Shown: piece by piece, positions 7,021 through 13,729 of the stretch
Layout: every line of letters begins with the position of its first letter
How positions within the stretch are numbered: position 1 is the stretch's first letter
Source of the DNA: Thermoguttaceae bacterium
Lineage (GTDB): Bacteria > Planctomycetota > Planctomycetia > Pirellulales > Thermoguttaceae
Direction: 5' to 3'
Assembly (NCBI GenBank): GCA_017549085.1
Contig: JAFYVO010000077.1
Span: 1-13,729, forward strand
Length of the DNA: 13,729 nt
The notes under the pieces: generated by a model
Seen by the model: the letters and a program-made list of their open reading frames with translations, nothing else
What the model was told of the DNA's origin: nothing
The model's database searches: none
Translations under genes and position numbers: made by a program

Positions 7021-8286
7021 ATGGAAAACCTTAGCGAATATTGTTTGCGCGTTGCTAAAGACGCTAAAAAAGCGTCGCGCGCTCTTGCCGCCGTTTCGGG
7101 CGCCAAGAAAAACGAATGGATTAACTTGTGCGCCGACAAACTTTTAGAGCGCAAGGACGAGATTCTTGCCGAGAACGCGAAAGACCTCGAAGCGGCGCGT
7201 CAAAACGGCTTGAAAGCGTCGATGATCGACCGCTTAACCTTGTCGGAAAAGACGTTGCGTGAAATGGCGACGGCCTTGCGCGAAATCGCCGCTTTCCCGG
7301 ACCCGATTGGCGCGACGATCGGCTCGACGATTCGTCCGAACGGTCTGGAAGTGCAAAAAGTGCGAACTCCGATCGGCGTCGTTTTCTTCGTTTACGAATC
7401 GAGACCGAACGTAACGACCGACGCCGCCGCGATTTGCGTTAAGAGCGGAAACGCCGTTGTTTTGCGAGGCGGCAAAGAGGCGTTCCACTCGAATACGATT
7501 CTCGGGCGCGTCCTTGCCGACGCGGCTCGCGAAGTCGGTTTGCCGGAATGCGCGGCGCAACTTTTGAATACGACGGATCGTAACGCGGTTGACGAGTTCC
7601 TTCGTTTGCCGAAATATATCGACGTCGCGATTCCGCGCGGCGGCGAAGCGTTGGTCAAACGCGTTACCGAGAACGCGCAAATGCCGGTTATAAAACACTT
7701 TGCGGGTAACTGCCATCTTTACGTCGACAAAGATGCCGATTTGACCGTCGCCGAGAAAGTGCTTGTCAACTCTAAGTGCCAACGTTTGGGAACTTGCAAC
7801 ACCGTCGAATCGCTGATCGTTCACTCGGCGATCGCGGCGAACGCTCTTCCGCAACTCCTTGCGGCGCTTAAAGATAACGGCGTCGAGATTCGCGCCGACG
7901 AACGGACGCGCGCCCTTGCGCCCAACGTCGAAACTTTGGAAGCGACGGAAGACGATTTTTATCGCGAATATTTGGCGGCGATTATCTCCGTCAAGGTCGT
8001 CGACTCGATCGAAGAGGCGATCGAACACATCAACGAACATAGCTCCGGACACACGGAAGTGATTATTACCAAAGATGTTAAGGCTTCTAAGAAGTTCGCG
8101 ACGGAAATCGACAGCGCGGCGGTGATGATCAACGCGAGTTCGCGTTTGCACGACGGCGGGCAATTTGGGCTCGGCGCCGAAATCGGGATCAGCACCGACA
8201 AGTTTCACGTTCGCGGCCCGTGCGGCGTCGACGACTTAACGAGTTATAAATACGTTGTTTATGGCGACGGGGTTTTGCGCGGTTGA
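7021..8286 (+). CDS. proA: Gamma-glutamyl phosphate reductase (glutamate-5-semialdehyde dehydrogenase)
   Basis: Second enzyme of proline biosynthesis. It reduces gamma-glutamyl phosphate with NADPH to glutamate 5-semialdehyde, which cyclises to pyrroline-5-carboxylate. The protein has 421 residues (E. coli ProA has 417) and an aldehyde dehydrogenase-type fold. Visible signatures are the RTPIGVVFFVYESRPNVT segment (115-132), KSGNAVVLRGGKEA (141-154), IPRGG (204-208), GNCHLYVD (229-236), QRLGTCN with the catalytic Cys259 (254-260) and the C-terminal block NASSRLHDGGQFGLGAEIGI (371-390) followed by HVRGP (396-400). The ATG at 7021 gives the normal N-terminus; an in-frame TTG at 6997 would add eight basic residues. 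Its usual partner proB (glutamate 5-kinase) is not in this window, so the pathway genes are split or proB lies elsewhere. Confidence 0.97.
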   Translation: MENLSEYCLRVAKDAKKASRALAAVSGAKKNEWINLCADKLLERKDEILAENAKDLEAARQNGLKASMIDRLTLSEKTLREMATALREIAAFPDPIGATIGSTIRPNGLEVQKVRTPIGVVFFVYESRPNVTTDAAAICVKSGNAVVLRGGKEAFHSNTILGRVLADAAREVGLPECAAQLLNTTDRNAVDEFLRLPKYIDVAIPRGGEALVKRVTENAQMPVIKHFAGNCHLYVDKDADLTVAEKVLVNSKCQRLGTCNTVESLIVHSAIAANALPQLLAALKDNGVEIRADERTRALAPNVETLEATEDDFYREYLAAIISVKVVDSIEEAIEHINEHSSGHTEVIITKDVKASKKFATEIDSAAVMINASSRLHDGGQFGLGAEIGISTDKFHVRGPCGVDDLTSYKYVVYGDGVLRG

Positions 8287-8361
8287 CGTAAAATTTTTTC
8301 GCGCCGTTCGCAAAATCAGCGACGTTGTTTTTTTAATCGCGTTGAAAAAAGCGGACGGTTG

Positions 8362-8398
8362 AAACCGGCGTTTGTTAACGCAAACGTCGGTTTTTATT
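8362..8398 (+). terminator. Intrinsic terminator after proA
   Basis: The arms 8362-8374 and 8381-8393 form a 13-base-pair stem with a single G-U pair around a six-base loop (TTAACG). The T-rich tract (TTTTTATTT) runs from 8391 to 8398. It starts about 75 bases after the proA stop, so proA transcription should end here and hrpA should have its own promoter in the remaining ~50 bases. Confidence 0.85.
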
Positions 8399-8446
8399 TG
8401 GTTTATATTTTTGACGTTTTGAAGTTGTTTTTCGACGATTATTTCG
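8399..8446 (+). promoter_or_regulatory. Short hrpA upstream region, weak promoter-like match
   Basis: A TTGACG hexamer (8411-8416) matches the -35 consensus at five of six positions. Only poor -10 candidates follow at suitable spacing, and the start codon comes just 30 bases later, so a transcript from it would be nearly leaderless. No Shine-Dalgarno sequence is visible before ATG 8447. The call is tentative. Confidence 0.2.
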
Positions 8447-11400
8447 ATGAGTTCTCAAGTTTCGTTGCATCGCGTTCAACGTAAGTTGGCCAAAGTATTG
8501 CTGTTAGATCGCGAGCCGTTGCGCCGCCGTCTCGTTCGTTTGCAGCAAGAGTTTGAAAAATTGGCGCAAGAAAAAGCGGACGCGGCGTCGCAAACGAGAA
8601 CAACGCCCCAAGAGGAATCGCAAACCGTTGGAAAATTTGACGATACGCCGCTTGGACGTTGGGAAAAGGGGGTGCGCGAGCTTTCCGTCGATTGCGACGC
8701 GTCTATCGAAAAGGTAGAGCGGCGCCGAAAGTCTTTTCCGAAAATAACTTACGACGTTAACTTGCCGGTTTCCGAGCGTCGCGAAGAGCTGAAAAAATTG
8801 ATCGCGGAAAACCAGGTTGTCGTCGTTTGCGGCGAAACGGGGAGCGGCAAGTCGACGCAGCTTCCTAAAATCTGCTTGGAACTCGGTTTAGGCGCCCGCG
8901 GTTTGATCGGGCACACGCAACCGCGACGCCTTGCCGCGCGCTCGATTGCGCAACGCGTCGCCGATGAGTTGCAAACGCCGCTAGGACAACACGTTGGGTA
9001 CAAAGTGCGTTTTAACGACGAGACGTCGGACAAAACGTTAATCAAGCTGATGACCGACGGGATTTTGCTCGCCGAATCGCAAAACGACCGATTTTTCAAT
9101 CGTTACGAAGTCGTTATCGTCGACGAGGCGCACGAACGCTCGCTCAACATCGACTTTTTGCTCGGGATGATGAAGCGCGTGTTGCGGACGCGACGCGATC
9201 TCAAATTGATTATCACCTCGGCGACGATCGACGCAAAGCGTTTTGCGGAACACTTTGCGACGAGTAAAGGGCCCGCGCCCATTATTGAAATTTCCGGGCG
9301 AACCTATCCGATCGAAACGCTTTATCGGCCGATCGACGAATGGAAGTTGCGCCGCGAAGAGCGCGAACGGGAAAATAACGCGGATTTCGGCGAGCGTAAT
9401 TCGAACGGTCGCAACGACTTGCGTCGACGCGAACTCGACGACGAAGACGCGTTTGAGACGACGCTTCTCGAAGCGGTCGACGAGTTGGCGCGACGCGAAC
9501 GGGGCGATATGTTGATCTTTATGCCGACCGAACGCGATATTTTCGAAACGGCTAAGCTGTTGAAAAAACACGAGATACCGGGGGACGATTCGCGGAGAAA
9601 AACGGAAATCTTGCCCCTTTACGCTCGTTTGCCGTCGACCGAGCAGCAAAAGATTTTCGGCAAAACGAGTTGGCGCAAGATTGTCGTCGCGACGAACGTC
9701 GCCGAATCGTCCTTGACGGTCCCGGGGATCCGGTACGTTATCGACACCGGGACGGCGCGTATAAGTCGTTATTCCGCAAGGTCTAAGACGCAGCGTTTGC
9801 CGATCGAGCCGATTTCGCAGGCGTCGGCGGATCAGCGGGCCGGGCGTTGCGGGCGCGTCGGCCCTGGCGTCTGCATTCGACTTTATAGCGAACGAGACTA
9901 TTTAGCGCGGCCGCGTTACACGACGCCGGAAATTCAACGGACGAACTTGGCGTCGGTTATTTTGCAAACAAAAGCGCTCAAACTCGGCGCTGTGGAAAAA
10001 TTCCCGTTCATCGACCCGCCTCGAAACGCTTCAATTATCGACGGTTACAAAACGCTCTTCGAACTCGGCGCGGTCGACGAAAACAACGAATTGACCGAGG
10101 TTGGGCGCAAACTTAGCCGATTGCCGATCGACCCTCGCATCGGACGGATGATTTTCGCCGCCGACGAAGAGGACGCTTTGCGCGAAATTTTGATCATCGC
10201 CGCCGCGCTCGAAATTCAAGACCCCCGCGAACGTCCGCGCGAACAGCAGGAAAAAGCGGACGAAAAGCACGCGCCGTTCCTCGACGAGAATAGCGACTTT
10301 ATGTCGTATCTCAAACTTTGGGATTTTTGGCAAAATTTGAAGGACAAAACGTCGCGCAACCAACTACGCAAGGCTTGCCGCGAGAATTTCCTTTCGTACA
10401 ACCGAATGCGCGAGTGGTCGGACGTGTATGTGCAGCTTCTGCAACTCGTTAAAGGACAAGACCTTGAAGTGAAAAAACGTCGCGACGATTACAACGCGAT
10501 TCACCGCTCCGTCTTGACCGGGCTGTTATACGGCGTCGCGCAAAAAGAGGAGGCGGGAAACGAGTATCGTTCGACCAACTCCGGAAAATTCGTTCTTTGG
10601 CCGGGTTCCGGGCTCAAAAAGAAACCGGCTTGGGCGGTCGGCGCCGAACGTTTGGAAACGACGCGAGCTTATTTACGGACTGTCGCGCGCATCAATCCCG
10701 ATTGGATTGAAGAGATCGGCGGGCGGCTCCTCGAACGGACGCGCCGCGACCCGTTTTGGAATCGCGAAACCGGCTGCGTGCACGCTTACGAACGGGCGAC
10801 TCTTTACGGGTTGACGATCATCCCGAAACGTCGCGTCAATTTTGGACCGATCGACCCCGTTAAGTCGCGTCAAATATTTATTTACGAAGCGTTGGTTAAT
10901 CGCGATTTCGACTGTTCGCTTCCTTTTTTCGAGCATAACTGCGCCGTGTTCGAAGAGGCCGAACGGCTGCGCGACAAGTTGCGGAAGTACGATTTTGTCA
11001 AGTCGCTCGACGCAATTTACGATTTTTACGAAGCTAAGTTGCCGGATACCGTTTATGACGCCGTGTCGCTGAAAAAGTGGTGGAAAAAAGCGCCGCAAAA
11101 GAAGCGCGAAGCGTTGTTTGCGAAACTCGACGATTTTTGCGCCGGAGCGATCGACGCGGAAACCGCCGCCGCGTTTCCGGACGAAGCGTCGTTTGACGGC
11201 GATTCGCAATTGCCCTTAAAATATCGTTTTAGCCCGGGCGAAGTAGACGACGGTGCGTCGCTTATTGTGCCGTTGGAAGGTTTGCGACAGATTGAAACGC
11301 GACGACTTGGTTGGTTGATTCCGGGGTTGGTCGAGCAGAAGATTGTCGCGATGTTGAAAACGCTTCCGAAGGAAATTCGCCGCGAAATCGTTCCGATTCC

Positions 11401-12583
11401 CGATACGGCGCGGGAGATTGCCAAGCGGATTACGTTTGGCGAAGGTTCGCTCGAAGACGTTGTCGCGCAAGAGGTTAGCCGATTGGCGGGGCGCCGGACG
11501 ACGGTCGCCGATTTCGATCTGGAGCGAACGCCGCCGGAATTGCAGTTGAACCTTAAAGTCGTCGACGACGCCGGCGAACTGTTGGCCGAGGGACGCGACG
11601 TCGCCGAATTGCGCGAACAGCTGGGCGTCGAGATGAACAAGTCGATAGGCGCCGTCGTCGACCCGCAATGGAACCGCGACGGTTTAACGACTTGGGACTT
11701 TGGAACGCTGCCGGAATCGATTTCGATTTCGCGCGGTTCGCTGACCGTTTCGGCGTATCCGGCGCTTTGCGACCCGCGATTTTTATCGAATTCGTTCGCG
11801 CCGAGCGCCCCGGAAGCGCGAACGGTCGCGACGCGCCTTTTCGACTCGAAAGATAAAGCGTTTCGGCAAACGAAGTTAGGCGTTATTCGGCTTTTCAACT
11901 TGGCGAACTCGCGCGACTTAAAGACGCAAGCGCGTTGGTTGCCGCAACTCGATAAATTGCAAACGTTTTCGCGAGCCATCGCCGATTTCGACTTAACGGC
12001 GGCGCTCGCGGAAACGATCGGCGCGCGGGCGCTCGATCTTGACGAGGTTAAGTCGCTTCCGTCTAACGAGGGAGAATTTAACGACTTAGCGAAGCGCGGG
12101 CGGGAGCGAATCGGGTACGCGACGCAGGACGTCGCCGGGTGGATCGTTCGCTTTCTCGAAAATTACCAAGAAGCGCGCTTGGCGATTGAGAAAAGGCGCG
12201 GCGGGGCGGCCAACGCGGTCGCGGTCGACGCGGCGAAGCATTTGGCGCGCTTGACGGAACCGCGTTTTTATTTGACGACGCCTTGGAACTGGTTGAAGGA
12301 ATTTCCGCGTTACTTCAAGGCGATTTCAGCGCGTTTCGAGAAATGGCAAAACGGCGGCGCCGCGACCGACGCCGCGTTCGCGCAAGAGCTAAACGCTTAT
12401 TGGGAAAGGTATTGCGAAGCGCTTGAACGGAACGAAAACGCTGGGATTTTCGACCCGGAACTCGAAACGTTCCGCTGGGCGCTCGAAGAATATCGCGTTT
12501 CGCTTTTCGCGCAAAAGTTGGGAACGGCGATGAAAATTTCGGCGGTGCGACTCGAAAAGCAATGGGAGAAAACGGTTCGCTGA
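8447..12583 (+). CDS. hrpA: DEAH-box ATP-dependent RNA helicase HrpA
   Basis: Cytoplasmic DEAH RNA helicase of 1378 residues (E. coli HrpA has 1300). In E. coli HrpA affects fimbrial mRNA processing and has been linked to clearing stalled ribosomes. Motifs in order: Walker A GETGSGKST (129-137), motif Ia TQPRRLAAR (157-165), DEAH (226-229), SAT (258-260), GDMLIFMPTERDI (353-365), VATNVAESSLTVPGI (414-428) and motif VI QRAGRCGRVGPG (463-474). The HA2 and OB-fold-like region follows to about 790. The long C-terminal DUF3418-type region includes the diagnostic YRFSPGE and RRLGWLIPGL segments (926-961). The N-terminal ~100 residues are charged and helical. A hydrophilic insert at about 298-335 (WKLRREERERE onward) lies before the second RecA domain and is longer than in E. 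coli. The frame is intact throughout. It converges on the gene ending at 12600. Confidence 0.96.
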   Translation: MSSQVSLHRVQRKLAKVLLLDREPLRRRLVRLQQEFEKLAQEKADAASQTRTTPQEESQTVGKFDDTPLGRWEKGVRELSVDCDASIEKVERRRKSFPKITYDVNLPVSERREELKKLIAENQVVVVCGETGSGKSTQLPKICLELGLGARGLIGHTQPRRLAARSIAQRVADELQTPLGQHVGYKVRFNDETSDKTLIKLMTDGILLAESQNDRFFNRYEVVIVDEAHERSLNIDFLLGMMKRVLRTRRDLKLIITSATIDAKRFAEHFATSKGPAPIIEISGRTYPIETLYRPIDEWKLRREERERENNADFGERNSNGRNDLRRRELDDEDAFETTLLEAVDELARRERGDMLIFMPTERDIFETAKLLKKHEIPGDDSRRKTEILPLYARLPSTEQQKIFGKTSWRKIVVATNVAESSLTVPGIRYVIDTGTARISRYSARSKTQRLPIEPISQASADQRAGRCGRVGPGVCIRLYSERDYLARPRYTTPEIQRTNLASVILQTKALKLGAVEKFPFIDPPRNASIIDGYKTLFELGAVDENNELTEVGRKLSRLPIDPRIGRMIFAADEEDALREILIIAAALEIQDPRERPREQQEKADEKHAPFLDENSDFMSYLKLWDFWQNLKDKTSRNQLRKACRENFLSYNRMREWSDVYVQLLQLVKGQDLEVKKRRDDYNAIHRSVLTGLLYGVAQKEEAGNEYRSTNSGKFVLWPGSGLKKKPAWAVGAERLETTRAYLRTVARINPDWIEEIGGRLLERTRRDPFWNRETGCVHAYERATLYGLTIIPKRRVNFGPIDPVKSRQIFIYEALVNRDFDCSLPFFEHNCAVFEEAERLRDKLRKYDFVKSLDAIYDFYEAKLPDTVYDAVSLKKWWKKAPQKKREALFAKLDDFCAGAIDAETAAAFPDEASFDGDSQLPLKYRFSPGEVDDGASLIVPLEGLRQIETRRLGWLIPGLVEQKIVAMLKTLPKEIRREIVPIPDTAREIAKRITFGEGSLEDVVAQEVSRLAGRRTTVADFDLERTPPELQLNLKVVDDAGELLAEGRDVAELREQLGVEMNKSIGAVVDPQWNRDGLTTWDFGTLPESISISRGSLTVSAYPALCDPRFLSNSFAPSAPEARTVATRLFDSKDKAFRQTKLGVIRLFNLANSRDLKTQARWLPQLDKLQTFSRAIADFDLTAALAETIGARALDLDEVKSLPSNEGEFNDLAKRGRERIGYATQDVAGWIVRFLENYQEARLAIEKRRGGAANAVAVDAAKHLARLTEPRFYLTTPWNWLKEFPRYFKAISARFEKWQNGGAATDAAFAQELNAYWERYCEALERNENAGIFDPELETFRWALEEYRVSLFAQKLGTAMKISAVRLEKQWEKTVR

Positions 12584-12599
12584 CGATCGAAAGAGCGTC

Positions 12600-13729
12600 T
12601 TAAACGACGTCGCGACAACGGGTTGCGTCGGCGCGAACAAGCGGCGGGAAGGACGCGGAACGCCAAGATTCGAACGCGAGCAAAGCGGCGAAAAGCCCCC
12701 AAAGAACGAGACTTAAACGCCGACGCGCGCTTGGTTTATCGAGCGTCGCGTCGGCGTTTTTTTGCGTCGCGGCGACGTTTGGGGACGTTTCGTTGAAAGA
12801 AGACGCGTTGTAAGTGGTTGCGTCGAAATGAGTTGCGAGCGATTCTTGGAGCGCGAAGCCGAACGTTTGTTCGACAAACGGAACGAAAGAAGGGGCGAAC
12901 GCTAAGGCGCTTACCGACGCGTCCGGGACGGTCGCGCACCAAAGGACGACGCCGTTATTCGGCGCGGATAAACGAGTTAGCGTTGGGGCGGACGACGCTG
13001 TGTCGCGAAGGATCGGAACGGCGTCGGAACCGACGAGCGGGAAGGAACGCCAAACGGGGAGCGCGTCGACGCCGGAACGCTCGAAACCGGGAAAAGCGTC
13101 GGCGAAGGCGCGTTCTTTAACGCTTGTATTCTCAACGGTTAGAAGAGCGGCGCGAGCGTCGGCGTCGGTGGAAGCGGCGAGAGCGCCGGTTGACGGCTCG
13201 AAAGCGACGGGGAGCGTTTGCGCGTCGAGATTCCAACGGCGCCAAACGGCGTTCCAACGTTTAACGTCGGTTCGCGGCCCGGCGAAAACGAGGAGCGCTC
13301 GGGGGGAATCGGGGGACGCGGCGGCGAGGAAACGCTCCGTTTTTTCGAGTTCCGCGTCGGTGGGAGCGGAAAGGTCGACCCAACAAATCGCGTCGAAGGG
13401 GAGGAGCGCGTTCGTCGGCGTTAGCGCGAATTCGGCGGACGAAACGAGTTCGATTTGCGGAAAGTCTTGCGCAGCGGAGGGTTGCGTTGCGTTGAAATAG
13501 GGGTTCAGAGCGGCGGCGATATAAAACGCGGCGTCGCTCGAACGGTCGGCGGCGTTTTGAAGTTGGGGGGCGCGCGGGAAGACCGGGCCGGAATCGCCGC
13601 CGTCGACGATTAAGACGCGGAGCGGGCGACCGTCGATTTTGCCGTTGGCGATGCGTTGAAGCGTTGCGGTAAGTCGCGTTTCGGCGGGAGTTGGAGCGGA
13701 AGTTGCGTCGCCGACGAACGGGAACGAAC
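12600..13729 (-). CDS. C-terminal part of a BatA/VWA-like membrane protein (runs off the right edge)
   Basis: Reading the - strand from 13727 gives 375 codons without a stop, ending in TAA at 12602-12600. The start lies beyond the window. Near the beginning is RPLRVLIVDGGDSG, followed by DAAFYIAAALNP, IELVSSAEFALTP, LPFDAICWVDLSAPTDAELE and ALLVFAGPRTDVKRWNAVW. This order (a strand with a DG turn, 'xFYLxxALxP', 'YDvVvLanV', 'GGxLlvFxG', 'xYN') is what I recall for the region after the vWA domain in planctomycete BatA-type proteins, where it looks like a degenerate glutamine-amidotransferase-like fold. One transmembrane helix follows at visible residues 338-352 (LSLVLWGLFAALLAF) after three arginines, then a short 23-residue tail. 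The N-terminal BatA and vWA domains are not visible, so the family name is inferred. That this is a real gene is much surer: intact frame, matching codon use, and a fitting tail. Confidence 0.75.
   Translation of the reverse strand, partial: SFPFVGDATSAPTPAETRLTATLQRIANGKIDGRPLRVLIVDGGDSGPVFPRAPQLQNAADRSSDAAFYIAAALNPYFNATQPSAAQDFPQIELVSSAEFALTPTNALLPFDAICWVDLSAPTDAELEKTERFLAAASPDSPRALLVFAGPRTDVKRWNAVWRRWNLDAQTLPVAFEPSTGALAASTDADARAALLTVENTSVKERAFADAFPGFERSGVDALPVWRSFPLVGSDAVPILRDTASSAPTLTRLSAPNNGVVLWCATVPDASVSALAFAPSFVPFVEQTFGFALQESLATHFDATTYNASSFNETSPNVAATQKNADATLDKPSARRRLSLVLWGLFAALLAFESWRSASFPPLVRADATRCRDVV
12716..12763 (+). terminator. Strong hrpA terminator inside the convergent gene
   Basis: The arms pair as 12 perfect base pairs (12716-12727 with 12747-12758) plus four more (12728-12731 with 12742-12745), with one bulged T at 12746 and a ten-base loop. 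Seven consecutive T residues (12757-12763) follow on the + strand. It begins 133 bases after the hrpA stop codon. On the opposite strand the same hairpin is followed by TTTAAGT, a poor T-tract, so it should act mainly on hrpA transcripts. The whole structure lies within the coding frame of the - strand BatA-like gene, just before its transmembrane segment. Confidence 0.8.

Noticed and set aside
13000..13500. 166-codon + strand frame near the right edge
   Set aside because: It is the shadow of the - strand BatA-like frame, which is continuous for 375 codons with a sensible hydrophobic segment and recognisable blocks.
1..13729. CRISPR array, tRNA or rRNA genes, insertion sequence, defence or toxin-antitoxin module
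   Set aside because: I looked for regular spaced repeats, tRNA-like T-loop and CCA regions, terminal inverted repeats with transposase motifs, and small paired genes, and saw none.

Overview
The window looks like a stretch of a planctomycete chromosome (Planctomycetota, probably the Pirellulales side). This is inferred from protein families, not from a marker gene. The pointers are a Ski2-like helicase with a long Lys/Arg-rich post-helicase region, a secreted S46 peptidase, a full-length HrpA with its C-terminal DUF3418-type region, and the tail of a BatA/VWA-like membrane protein. Coding DNA is moderately GC-rich and full of GCG, GAC and CGT codons. Shine-Dalgarno sites are mostly weak or absent. 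I see no tRNA, rRNA, CRISPR array, transposase, integrase or phage gene, so this is mainly a housekeeping region.

Layout: positions 1-773 hold no convincing gene. They contain a small TTCAAC-rich patch at the left edge, an 80-base island that is 85% A+T (341-420), and a clear intrinsic terminator (465-501) with no gene in front of it. Five genes then follow on the + strand: a Ski2-like DExH helicase (774-3860), an exported S46 dipeptidyl-peptidase (4023-6140), rdgB (6306-6938), proA (7021-8286) and hrpA (8447-12583). A sixth gene enters from the right edge on the - strand and stops at 12600, only 16 bases past the hrpA stop. Its 375 visible codons resemble the C-terminal half of planctomycete BatA/VWA-type membrane proteins. 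It has no start inside the window.

The five + strand genes do not form one pathway. Two are RNA helicases (RNA turnover, processing or ribosome-associated work), one is periplasmic peptide breakdown, one is nucleotide-pool cleaning and one is proline biosynthesis. Terminator-like hairpins after the S46 gene and after proA, and a very strong one after hrpA, suggest several transcription units. The rdgB-proA gap of 82 bases has no terminator, so those two may be co-transcribed. The most unusual points are: the hrpA terminator lying inside the coding sequence of the convergent gene; the orphan promoter-like island plus terminator at 341-501, which could express a small RNA; the hairpin-rich leader just before the rdgB start codon; and the two long, probably disordered insertions in the Ski2-like helicase. 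I found no strong evidence for a wholly new multi-gene system.
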